A stretch of DNA of 64,000 nucleotides. Origin: Mikania micrantha. Taxonomy: Eukaryota; Streptophyta; Magnoliopsida; Asterales; Asteraceae. Under the pieces are notes generated by a model. It made no database searches, was not told the origin of the DNA, and worked only from the letters and a program-made list of their open reading frames with translations. A program made the position numbers and the translations under genes. Of the stretch, positions 12,001-21,871 are shown piece after piece (positions within the stretch are counted from its first letter, which is position 1; each line of letters begins with the position of its first letter). The stretch spans positions 62,779,279 through 62,843,278 of the forward strand of contig CM018680.1 of the NCBI GenBank assembly GCA_009363875.1, given 5' to 3'.

Positions 12001-12535
12001 TTTTTATATTTTAACTTGGATAAAAGTCCTTGTATTATACAAGATTAGATATATGTAATATATAACCATGATAACTGAATGTAGCACGACAAGACAGTTT
12101 AATTGTCGTTCAAAAAAATATGTAATATTAAACTTTTATTATAAGTTAAAATATGAAAGAAAATAATTGAAAAATAAAATATTATATATCTAAATATTCA
12201 TAAATTATATATTAACAAAGAAAATAATAAATTATTATTATATAACTTTTAAAATGTAATTTTTAATGTCATTATTATTTAATAGGAGAAAGAATAGATA
12301 AATTTAATATAGTTATTTATATAAAAGAGACAAAAACGATAAATTAAAATTCAAAGTAAGAGGTCTAACAAAAATGACACATATTCAGTATTATTATTAT
12401 TATTATTTATCAGTATAAAATTTTTACAACTTCGCAAAATTTGCTTTGGTATTTCTTAATGCACATTTTAAAATAACGCAACTTTTTTGGAACTTCCACA
12501 ATATGTCATCGAACGTGCTCTTTTATCTTTTGTTT
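9062..12535. other. long AT-rich stretch, no supported gene
   Basis: No gene with support. At about 9680-9860 a TATA-like stretch followed by TTCAATAAAAG resembles the promoter/polyadenylation part of a copia LTR, but no ends or TSD were found. At about 11050-11140 a short unit containing AGTAGTGGGCTTG is repeated twice beside GAGCCGAGCC-type motifs, probably a worn MITE. A 130-codon minus-strand frame at 10321-10713 has no recognisable features and was not accepted. Confidence 0.4.
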
Positions 12536-12539
12536 TTAA

Positions 12540-12765
12540 CGACGAAGGTCTCAATCGTGTGAACTCACTGTTTCCAGATCATGTCACCAAGGTTTAGTTA
12601 CCTTGACCTCCCATGAGCTACCACAACCGCCCTATGAGAAAACCCTACTGAGAAAACCCTCTGACCTCTCTCAGACACCTATTTCGCTGCGGGTGGCTTT
12701 TGAACCCAAGAACTCACATTTGAATGAATCATGAGGTACCATTGAGTCAATGTCTTATTGGAATT
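12540..12765 (-). mobile_element. possible tRNA-derived SINE
   Basis: On the minus strand a GGGTTCAAAAGCC stretch (complement of about 12695-12707) fits a pol III B box. An A-box-like GACTCAATGG stretch lies upstream (complement of about 12739-12748), at a suitable spacing. The downstream end runs into an A-rich stretch. No clear TSD was found, so this call is tentative. Confidence 0.35.
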
Positions 12766-13554
12766 TTAAGTAACCAACCCCCATAATAGGAATTTTAAAG
12801 TTTTTCGGTATTTTTGAACCTTTTTAATAATAAATTTTTAAAAAGGAATTCATTGCATTAACAAAGCATAAACGATGCTTTTAAATATTTTTTTATAAGA
12901 GAATTTGTATGTCGTTGCAACGTGTTTATTCTTTTCGAAGTAAATGTTATTCGAAGCACAAATGAAGAGTTCATCATGTTACTTAATGATTTTATTTTTC
13001 TATAAAATACGTTGTTAAGTCGTTTATGCTAATTCTCATTTATAAATTCTGGAACTTTTTTTTACCATTTTTCACATAAAATTAATTCTAACCTGCTAAT
13101 CGGTCGTTTAAATTTTCTCGCATTTTAACCATTAACGAAACAAGCAAGTACATTCGGTAGTTTAAAAAAGGTTGTTTAACATACTAAATACATATCTTTT
13201 CTATTAAATATCAAAATTAAGTACTAATTTTATTATTTTTGTCTTTATAAATTTAAAAATATAGTTCCTAATATATTAGAAGGATTTTAAAAAATATTTA
13301 AAAAAATTGTTATAAAATGTGTATTTTTTATAAAATATGTTTTATTTTTAAATAACAAACTTGAAATAACTTATATTTCTTACATGTAAATAATTTGAAA
13401 ACAAAATGTTTCAACAACAAACATTTTAAAAACGACACTTAAAAAAATGATATTTTATTAAAATAACTTATATTTCTTACATGTAAATAATTTTATTTAT
13501 ATTTTTGAAGCATTATCTTTTTATAATTTACAAATACTTATTATCAACCACCTA
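12766..13554. other. AT-rich spacer, nothing recognised
   Basis: Strongly AT-rich sequence with no supportable open frame or element ends, up to the Harbinger left terminus. Confidence 0.4.
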
Positions 13555-15181
13555 GACCACCCGTAATGGTAGTCCCGTGAAACCAGTGGGGTTCGGTGGT
13601 GCCACGGGGTCTAACGGGAATGATTTTGTGAGTTCGGTGACCCTTGCTCCTCGTTGGGATTTCTTGGTGTTTCAATTTTTGACCATTGCAAAAGGTCTAA
13701 AATTACAAAAAAAAAAAAAAAACTTGTTTTGATCTCCTATATAACCTCTTTCATATTATATAAAAAATCACCCATACTTGCAAAAACTCTCTCTTTTACG
13801 TATACCCTCTTATTTAAAAGATGAACCCAAACTCAAACAACCCCGATTTCAACTTGTTGAACGACCCGAAAACAATCCGAAGGTGTTCGTTTCAAATGCA
13901 ACAAAACCCAAACACTTAATGGCAACAACTGAATCCTCAAACCGGGTTTTAGTCTTTCTCACAAACGGGTTTTTCATCTTTCACGCAGCCGGGTTTTCAA
14001 CAAAGTGCGCCTCAACTCCGACACGAACCAGATTTCGTGTCTAATGATGTAACGCTCGAGACTCAAGAAGCACAAAAAAGGAAGAAAAAATGGAAGCGAG
14101 CGAAAGACACGGAAACAGGCGGAAGTAGCGATCCAATGGTGCCAAAACCATGGACTCATGACGAAAAACCGTGCTTGGAAGATGTTACATCGATCATTCC
14201 GAGAACAAGGCCAAAGGTAATTCACAAAATCGCGAAAACTTTTGTAAAAAAATTAACCGAAAGTTGGCACGAGATGATGAGTTATATCGATCAAAAATAC
14301 CGCACTTATCATCAACTATATTCAAAATGGAAGGATATGAGCTCGAAATTGATGTGGTTTAGTTGCATCTACAGCAACTGTGCCAACAACTGCAAAAGTG
14401 GCATGAACGACAAAGGTGTGTTAAAATGGGCGGGAAAAGAATATCGACTAAACTCCAACGGCCATACATTTAACCACTATCATGTTTGGGTCGCAATATA
14501 AGAAGCTCCAAAATTTCGCCTTCTTTGTCAAGAAGCTAACGAGGGCCAAAGTTGTTCAAGAAAAACTAAAATTCCAAGACGAATGAATATTCACGTGGGG
14601 GTTCGGATGCACATACAGTTAACCTCGAATTAGACGAGGAAGACGATGAATTCGAAATCCAAGAACCGGTTAGACCGGTTGGACAGGATACTGTAAAACG
14701 GGCTTCATCTTCGAGTTGTCAAACGTCCTCCTCAATCCTGACAACAAACGAACTCGCTCATCAACTTGAAGAGTTCACAAGATTTCAAAAAACAAAACTC
14801 GAGGGCCGACTTCTCCGAGTCGACCACAATGTTTTGGGTACTGTGTCTACCGAAGAACTCGGCGACGAAGAACGAGAGATTATGAGAAAATTAAGAGCGA
14901 AAATATTTAAATGATATCGTTATTTTTTTTTCAAGTTAGAAATGTAACGTTTTTATTTTTATTTTAATGTTAAGGTTTTTATTTTGTTATTTATTTTACT
15001 TATTAATTTATAACTTAAAAAAATAACAAATAATATTATAAATTGGTGATGATGTGGCACAACGGAGAAAGTTTTTCAGTGGGGTGACCATTAAAGGGTT
15101 TTAAGAATTTCAGTAAAGTAAGGACGTGACAGAAAATTTTAGCATGTTGAAATTTCAGTAAGATAAGTATTAGAGATGATC
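13555..15181 (+). mobile_element. PIF/Harbinger element carrying only the Myb-like gene
   Basis: The 1627-bp element has ends GACCACCCGTAATGGT (left) and, on the complement of the right end, GATCATCTCTAATACT. These match at roughly 11 of 16 positions and resemble Harbinger termini. Flanks are CTA on the left and TTA on the right, near the expected TWA duplication. The interior holds the decayed Myb/SANT-like ORF that accompanies Harbinger transposases; no DDE transposase is present, so it is non-autonomous. Its right half (from about 14394) is repeated in inverted orientation at 31966-32752, which shows that the inverted duplication includes this element. Confidence 0.65.
13821..14914 (+). 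pseudogene. Harbinger-associated Myb/SANT-like protein, broken
   Basis: Reading from ATG 13821, the N-terminus is Asn/Pro/Gln-rich (starting MNPNSNNPDF) and is interrupted by at least two stops before 14040. A long in-frame part (14037-14501) then contains KRKKKW, a PWTHDE start to the Myb-like domain, and WKDMSSKLMWFSCIYSN followed by HTFNHYHVW. These are the hallmarks of the trihelix/Myb-like DNA-binding protein encoded next to PIF/Harbinger transposases, often mislabelled glutathione S-transferase T3-like. After a stop at 14499-14501, related coding continues through an acidic stretch to LRAKIFK and a TGA at 14912-14914. With at least three stops it is a pseudogene. The partner transposase is absent. 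Confidence 0.7.
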
Positions 15182-15494
15182 TTAATACTTTTTATCAACT
15201 CACGTGTTATTAGGGTATTAATCTAGTGGCTTTATAAACCCATCATATCCCAATAGAAAATGGACGAATAAGTGATAAATTCATGACATCATATCCCTTT
15301 GAAAAATAATCAAAGGGTTTCATAAAAAATACTAATAGATATACATGTGTCTAATTATTAAAAATATGATATATCTAAAACATAGCGTGTTCATAAAAAT
15401 TACTAATAGATATTATAGCGTGTCTAATTATTAAGAAAATGGTATATTTAAAACATAGCGGGTTCATAAAAATACTAATATATATATATATATA

Positions 15495-15900
15495 GGGGAC
15501 GGTTAACGTACATATTAGTGTTAAATTAGTGTTAACGTGCTAAACGTAAGAAGCCACAGGAACGCGCCATGTGTCATTTGGGTAAAGAGTATTGTCGTCC
15601 ATATATAATTACAGACCGTGATTTACAATATTACAGACTAACATTTAACACACATAATCACGGACCATCTGATAATCACAGACCAATAATTACGGACCAC
15701 ATTATATAGCAACCACAGACCGTATTTTAACACACATAATCAATGGCAAAATGTATAATCACGGACCAATAATTACGGACCACGTTATATGAAAATCACA
15801 GACCGTCATTTAACATGCATTATCAAAGGATCAACCGAATAATCACGTACCAATAATTACGTACCAAGCATAAAAATCACGGACCACGTAAAATTTTTTT
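15495..15900. repeat. left terminal motif cluster (AATTACGGACC family)
   Basis: Between about 15610 and 15900 the motif A-A-T-[TC]-A-C-[GA]-[GT]-A-C-C occurs about a dozen times (for example AATCACGGACC, AATTACGGACC, AATCACAGACC). The inverted copy lies at about 31250-31540. Clusters of short subterminal repeats like this are the usual form of transposase binding sites, but binding here is inference. Confidence 0.65.
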
Positions 15901-16933
15901 AAAAAAACTATAACAATACTATACTCAAATTAAAGATAATAAAATTCTCAATTTTATGGTGTAATTTTTTTAAAAAAATAATAAAGCATGTAAAAGTTAT
16001 TTAATTTTTAAAAAACGAGTGAAACTTGTTGTAACATTATAAAATTGGTTGTTTCCTCTTTTGCCCTTACAGTTATATTTCACACTTATTTTGTGGAAAA
16101 AGTTATATAAAGTGGGGACCACTAAATCTTAACCATTGATCAGTCTGATCAAAGGGTCCAGAATTCATCCTACGTTTAGTACATGTGTATGTTAACGTAC
16201 AAAACGTAAGAAGCATTTAGGATCGTTGATCCGTAATTATTGATGGACCAGATCAACGCGGTGGCAAACTTGTAATTTATTATCTTAATTAAACAAATTA
16301 GACGGAACGCTATAAACAAAAAGGGTAAAAACGTAATTTGATATTTTTTAAAATTTAACCTAATCCTAAAAATAAGGGGATTTTACCCCACCTTCTTCCT
16401 AATTATTCGTATTACGAACTACGGTTATTCGGAACGTGTTTATACAATCAAACCTGCAATCAAGCTTGAAAACCTTATTAGAAGAAGATGAATACATCAA
16501 AGAACGTATCCAACAAACGTAAGTAAAAGTTATCATTCTTGTTACATTCATAGTCTCTATTAATGCTTTTAACATACATGCATTCTAATTTTAGGTAAAC
16601 ATTCCGAGTCTGTAATCACATATTCTAAGAAGGTTACAACAGAGTTAAGATCGAAATCTAATAATGACAGAAAATCCTTGTTAAGGATGAAAGGTCAGTA
16701 TTTATAATATCATATAAACAAAATGTATTTTTATTGTTTTTATTTAAGTTTTGTCTGTAATTAACAAATATAATGTTAGAATTAAGTGTTTATTAGGCTA
16801 TGACAATCATTATGCAAGGTTCGTAAATTAGTGCGTAACAAAGTTAATTGGTTCAAATTTCAATGGTACGTAATTATTGTAAGTAGTACGTAATTATAAC
16901 AAAATGAACATGCAACATACACAACTATCCTGT

Positions 16934-17763
16934 TGTAAAGACTAATAAAGGCTGATGCTCACCAAACTTCTTGTTTTGTCCAAGTATAGGAGCCTCTTTG
17001 AATAAACACCTTCGGAAGGAAGAAGTGATTCTTCGGAAGCAGCATTGCTTCCGAAGGATAACTGTTCCTGCCGAAGGTTATACAAGACAACTGCTTCCGA
17101 GGAATCCTCTTATGCACTGAAGACAAAGACTTCCGAGGAATCCTCTTATGCACTGAAGACAAAGACTTCCGAGGTTTATCCTCTGACAAAGACTGTAGCA
17201 GATTACTCTTATGGTACAAAAGGTACTGACACAAGACATGTTGGTCTGAGTAAAGATAGAGACAACATGTAATGAGTCAGATAAAGCACCTTACCTCTCC
17301 CATGCTACATTAAATGCAAAAGATCATCTGAAGCCTTGAAGATCAATAACATTAAATGTCTTTTGTATTTAGTAGTCTTTTGTAAAGTCAATGACTATTA
17401 ATGTAATGATTATGAAAGAGTGTCTTAGCCTGTTAAGACACTCAACATACTAGAATAAGCTTTACTTTATGTACTTGTCTAGTATACCCAACTTGTATTC
17501 CTAAGTGTATACGGTTGTAGCCTCGGCTATATAACCTCCCAATGTATGGTTGCTTGAAGTGTGCTTGCTTGTATACTTCCACTTTGAGAGAAATATATCC
17601 TTGAGCTTGAATTATTCTTGTGTTCTTATTATTGTTCAAAGATTATTACTGTGTCATTTTGAGTGTAATTGTGAGATCATTCTAACAGAACATTCCGCAT
17701 CTGTTAGAGTTAAGTAAGAAATACTTGTGAAGTGTTGTTTAGACTTAACAACCCGATCCTACA
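16934..17763 (+). repeat. 5' LTR of the gag-only copia element
   Basis: 830 bp, TGTAAAGAC...CCTACA. It contains a perfect hairpin at 17031-17056 (arms CTTCGGAAGCA, loop GCAT) and a 36-bp unit tandemly repeated from 17094 (about 2.3 copies, each starting CTTCCGAGG). Confidence 0.9.
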
Positions 17764-17765
17764 AG

Positions 17766-17777
17766 TGGTATCAGAGC
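17766..17777 (+). promoter_or_regulatory. primer-binding site, initiator tRNA-Met
   Basis: TGGTATCAGAGC two bases after the 5' LTR, the standard site in plant LTR elements. Confidence 0.9.
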
Positions 17778-17879
17778 TTTGGCTCTTGAACTTGACTGAC
17801 TAATTATCATCAAGTTACCAGTTCTATTTCTTATAAAATCTCATCGTCTTAACACTCATATTTTCTGTGTCTGTCTAAG

Positions 17880-20267
17880 ATGGCTGCTCTAAACAAACAT
17901 GATACAGAAAATGGCACTCTCAACAAGCCACCAATGTTTACACCTGAAGATTTTGACACCTGGAAAGTCAGAATGGAAGGATTCATCAGGAATCAAGACT
18001 TCAAGCTTTGGAAATCTATTCTTGAAGGTCCTTACGTTCCCACAATTGCTGCGGCTGGAGCTGGAGGACCTGCAGTACCAAAAGATCCATCTATGTATTC
18101 AGACGAAGATTACAAGAAGATGGAAGTTGACTCTAAAGCTCTCTGGCTCATTCAGATGTCAATACCTAACTCTATTATACATGCATTCAAGAAATGCAAA
18201 TCTGCTCAAGAACTGTGGAACTCCTTGAAGCAGATGTATGAAGGTTCAGATGATGTCAAAGAGAACAAGAAGGATATGCTGAAACAAAAGTTTGAGAACT
18301 TTTGTCAACAAAACAATGAAAATATGTCTTCACAGTACCTAAGGTATGTCCAACTTGTGAATGATTTGGCATCTGCAGGTGTAACTCTGGATAATCAAGA
18401 CGTGCTCAGAAAATTTCTGAGATCTCTTCCAAAGGCATGGAACATTTACTCGGTAACAATCAGAAGAACAGAAAATCTGAAGACTCTAACTCTGGGAGAG
18501 TTGTTCGGTATTCTCAGTGCCTATCAGATGGAACTGGATGTCCAAGAATCTAAAGCCTTCCATTCACCATCAGGTTCAGCTGGTCTTCATGCACCCATCA
18601 ACAATTCTCCATATCAAAGTTTCCAACCCATCTACCATCCTACATCCATACCCAATGTCACACTTCCTGAAACCTTAACTTCATCAAATTCACTCCCAAA
18701 TCATCTCTCAAACCCAACTTCACTACCAACGTCTGGGCAAGGAGCTTTAGTAACTGAAGAAACAAACTACTTTCAGTTATGTCAAGAAGATCTGGAAGGA
18801 ATCCCTGCTGATGATTTAGAAGAAATGGACATAAATTATCAGATGGCCATGATTTCTTTCAGAGCAAAGAAATTTTATCAGAGAACAGGGAGGCAGTTCA
18901 AGAAACATAACATGAAAACAGGTTTTGGACTGGATAAATCCAAAATCAGATGCTACAACTGTCAGCAGCTTGGTCACTTTGCAAGAGAATGCAAAGCACC
19001 AAGGAATCAGCCAGCAACAGGAGAGAGGCAAATTAACCAGCAAGCAACAAATCAAACCTTCAATGCAAATATTGCTGAGCATCATGATTTCTCAGACTGG
19101 AGTTTTCAAGCAGAAGATGCCTCCATTTCCAACAGTGCTTTGATGGCAGATGACTCATCCTCCTCAAACAAGGTAAATAATAAAATGTGCTCACCTGAAT
19201 GCTCAGAAACATTAACTATTTATAAAAAGATAAATTCTCAACTCTGTAATGAGCTTGAGTCTTTACAAGTTGTCAAGGCAAATTTCTTTGAGGTTGAAAG
19301 AAATTACAAAGAAAAGATTGATGAAATGGAGAAAACTATTTCAAGTTTAAAACATGAAGACACTAATAAACAGTGTCAGATTAAAAATCTTTTAGAAAGA
19401 CTAACCACTGCCAAGACTGAACTTGTATTGGCTGAGTCTTACAGAGACAAATTTCTAAGCCAAGGTGAAAAATATGAAAAACTTTTCAGGATGAGCAGCA
19501 CAACTGAATTGGTAAATAAACATAGGGCTGGTTTGGGATATAACAAAGTAGAACCTCCATCTGCTTATACTTCCATAGCAGATGTTAGGTGTAAACCACT
19601 AGTTGATCTTGTGTATAATGAGGTATTGGATATACACAAGGTGGTTCAAACGGATAATCTTTCTAATCCAAGTACCTCAACATGCTCAGATGAGGATGAT
19701 ATTTCTATTAAACCAGTAAAAGAAAAACAAGCTTTGAAAATTAAGAAACAAAATAAGAAAACTAAGAAACATTCAACAGTTTTTATCAAAGCTAAGACCA
19801 CAGAAAATATCTCCTCAGATGAGTATGTGACTTGCCCGTCTGACAAGTCAAAAAGAGGTAGATCAATGGAGAGAAAGATCAATTCTCCAGGGAAACAGGC
19901 AAAGTCTAAGACTAACAAGTATGTTGGAACATCCAAATCATCACTCTCTAAGGATCAAAGCTCAGAATTCGTTAAAGGGAATAAGAAGCCAAACTCTCCA
20001 AACAATCAAATTATATGTCTGATGTGCGGTGAAAAGAATCATTTTACTGCTGATTGCTTCTATAATCCAAGAAGCAGAATTTCCTCAAAATCACAGGGAA
20101 TAGGAAGAAAGAATAGTTGGAGTAAGTCATCTACTTCCTCGGAAGATCAGAGAAGAAATCCAGTCAAGAAGGTATCGGAAGCAAGTACATCCAATAACAG
20201 GAAGAAACAAAACTTCTTGTTTTGTCCAAGTATAGGACTAATAAACACCTTCGGAAGGAAGAAGTGA
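17880..20267 (+). CDS. gag: copia Gag polyprotein without pol
   Basis: An intact 795-residue frame. It opens MAALNKHDTENG and shows the copia Gag fold region (UBN2/DUF4219-like: FDTWKVRMEGFI, LWKSI, then the long helical part with MYEGSDDVKENKK). A first CCHC zinc knuckle is at about residues 359-372 (CYNCQQLGHFAREC). A Glu/Lys-rich predicted coiled coil follows at about 440-540, then a basic tail and a second knuckle-like CLMCGEKNHFTADC near 715-728. The last residues, from about NFLFCPS, are read from LTR-like sequence and are not part of the parental protein. Such a Gag could form particles and, with enzymes supplied by a related element, package this RNA; that is inference. No stop or frameshift, in keeping with a young insertion. 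Confidence 0.9.
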   Translation: MAALNKHDTENGTLNKPPMFTPEDFDTWKVRMEGFIRNQDFKLWKSILEGPYVPTIAAAGAGGPAVPKDPSMYSDEDYKKMEVDSKALWLIQMSIPNSIIHAFKKCKSAQELWNSLKQMYEGSDDVKENKKDMLKQKFENFCQQNNENMSSQYLRYVQLVNDLASAGVTLDNQDVLRKFLRSLPKAWNIYSVTIRRTENLKTLTLGELFGILSAYQMELDVQESKAFHSPSGSAGLHAPINNSPYQSFQPIYHPTSIPNVTLPETLTSSNSLPNHLSNPTSLPTSGQGALVTEETNYFQLCQEDLEGIPADDLEEMDINYQMAMISFRAKKFYQRTGRQFKKHNMKTGFGLDKSKIRCYNCQQLGHFARECKAPRNQPATGERQINQQATNQTFNANIAEHHDFSDWSFQAEDASISNSALMADDSSSSNKVNNKMCSPECSETLTIYKKINSQLCNELESLQVVKANFFEVERNYKEKIDEMEKTISSLKHEDTNKQCQIKNLLERLTTAKTELVLAESYRDKFLSQGEKYEKLFRMSSTTELVNKHRAGLGYNKVEPPSAYTSIADVRCKPLVDLVYNEVLDIHKVVQTDNLSNPSTSTCSDEDDISIKPVKEKQALKIKKQNKKTKKHSTVFIKAKTTENISSDEYVTCPSDKSKRGRSMERKINSPGKQAKSKTNKYVGTSKSSLSKDQSSEFVKGNKKPNSPNNQIICLMCGEKNHFTADCFYNPRSRISSKSQGIGRKNSWSKSSTSSEDQRRNPVKKVSEASTSNNRKKQNFLFCPSIGLINTFGRKK

Positions 20268-20270
20268 TTC

Positions 20271-21092
20271 ACCAAACTTCTTGTTTTGTCCAAACTTCTT
20301 GTTTTGTCCAAGTATAGGAGCCTCTTTGAATAAACACCTTCGGAAGGAAGAAGTGATTCTTCGGAAGCAGCATTGCTTCCGAAGGATAACTGGTTCCTGC
20401 CGAAGGTTATACAAGACAACTGCTTCCGAGGAATCCTCTTATGCACTGAAGACAAAGACTTCCGAGGAATCCTCTTATGCACTGAAGACAAAGACTTCCG
20501 AGGTTTATCCTCTGACAAAGACTGTAGCAGATTACTCTTATGGTACAAAAGGTACTGACACAAGACATGTTGGTCTGAGTAAAGATAGAGACAACATGTA
20601 ATGAGTCAGATAAAGCACCTTACCTCTCCCATGCTACATTAAATGCAAAAGATCATCTGAAGCCTTGAAGATCAATAACATTAAATGTCTTTTGTATTTA
20701 GTAGTCTTTTGTAAAGTCAATGACTATTAATGTAATGATTATGAAAGAGTGTCTTAGCCTGTTAAGACACTCAACATACTAGAATAAGCTTTACTTTATG
20801 TACTTGTCTAGTATACCCAACTTGTATTCCTAAGTGTATACGGTTGTAGCCTCGGCTATATAACCTCCCAATGTATGGTTGCTTGAAGTGTGCTTGCTTG
20901 TATACTTCCACTTTGAGAGAAATATATCCTTGAGCTTGAATTATTCTTGTGTTCTTATTATTGTTCAAAGATTATTACTGTGTCATTTTGAGTGTAATTG
21001 TGAGATCATTCTAACAGAACATTCCGCATCTGTTAGAGTTAAGTAAGAAATACTTGTGAAGTGTTGTTTAGACTTAACAACCCGATCCTACA
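20271..21092 (+). repeat. 3' LTR of the gag-only copia element
   Basis: Matches the 5' LTR from its position 28 onward. The first bases are rearranged: an AAACTTCTTGTTTTGTCC unit is present twice, and an LTR-like scrap also occurs at 20210-20260 within the last gag codons. The internal deletion that removed pol probably ended here. Confidence 0.85.
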
Positions 21093-21871
21093 CCTGTAAA
21101 TATGTTAACTAATTGTTAGATTAATCATATTTAATGTTGTTCATTATAAATTGTATAATAAATGATCTTGTATCACTTTATGTTAATTAATTAGTTGGTA
21201 TGTGTCATTGGTACGTAATTGTGAACCTGATAGTTTATCTGTTTGGTACGTAATAACATGCAATTGCATCTTATCAACCATCATAAGTAGTACGTAATTT
21301 CAAGAAACATATACTTATTTAGTACGTGATTATTAGAATTTAATCTCAAATGTGCAGGTAAACAATCTATTGAACCTGTTGTTGTTCATGATGATGATGA
21401 TGATGATGATTTTGTGAACCCACCAGAACGTCATATTAAACACAAAGCAAATGCAAAATCTGTATCAGGATCATCACATCAGAGATTTGTGCCATATACA
21501 GACAAGAAGCTAAAGGCAAGAGTTGGGATCGTCAACTTAAAGAACAGTGTTACGGGGTTGTCTAAGAAGCAAAAAAATGCAATCAAATCAATGGGTTTCA
21601 GACCATTTTTATCATTGGATATAGACACCATTCCAACAAGGTTTGCATAATGGTTGGTCTCTAACTATGACAGTGACAGAAATGAGTTAAATGCAGGACA
21701 CCACTACATACAAGTCACATATCAGACTGTCAAAGATGTGTTGGGGATACCACTTGGTAGGTTGCCTGTGAATGAGAAAAACAAACCTAGAATTGGATCA
21801 TCAGATACACTTAGATTAATATCAAACATTAAAGTTAGGTAACTAATGTGTTATAATAATGAGACGTAATT

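Larger units (their letters stand above)
16934..21092 (+). mobile_element. gag-only Ty1-copia element (TR-GAG type, SIRE-like), nested in the MULE left repeat
   Basis: A 4159-bp element flanked by CCTGT (16929-16933 and 21093-21097). The inverted copy of the host repeat at about 30220 lacks the insert, giving a natural empty site. The LTRs (830 and about 822 bp) differ only in a short duplication near the start of the 3' LTR and a few single bases, so insertion is recent. The interior has a tRNA-Met primer-binding site and one long gag ORF that runs straight into the 3' LTR. Protease, integrase, RT and RNase H are all missing. This is the layout named TR-GAG; the long Gag with a second zinc knuckle suggests a SIRE/Maximus parent. 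Confidence 0.9.
14394..21818 (+). repeat. left arm of a giant inverted repeat
   Basis: Removing the nested copia element (16934-21092 plus one 5-bp duplication), this arm is about 3.26 kb and matches 29495-32752 in inverted orientation with only scattered differences. It includes 1101 bp outside the MULE (the 3' part of the Harbinger element, a spacer and the TA tract) and the MULE's 2160-bp terminal repeat. The symmetry ends inside at CACTTAGATTA (21818) and outside at AAAAGTGG (about 14394). Confidence 0.9.
16488..21842 (+). pseudogene. N-terminal fragment of the Ulp1-like gene, left-arm copy
   Basis: This is the left-arm duplicate of the first exons of the Ulp1-like gene. Start codon ATG 16488 begins MNTSKNVSNK followed by a GTAAGT donor. 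A second exon lies at about 16596-16694, then the copia insertion, then an exon from about 21358 with an Asp-rich run and NPPERHIKHK. The frame is stopped by TAA at 21648-21650 (FA-stop-W where related proteins have a Tyr), and the inverted homology ends at 21818. It has the same promoter region as the right-arm gene, so it may drive transcription into the transposase, but it cannot make a protease: the catalytic domain is absent. Confidence 0.7.

Noticed and set aside
18816..19936. Minus-strand frames inside the copia gag
   Set aside because: Antisense shadows of the long gag frame.
20147..20601. Frames spanning the gag-LTR boundary and LTR tandem repeats
   Set aside because: The same frames occur in the 5' LTR; they are read from LTR repeats and not genes.
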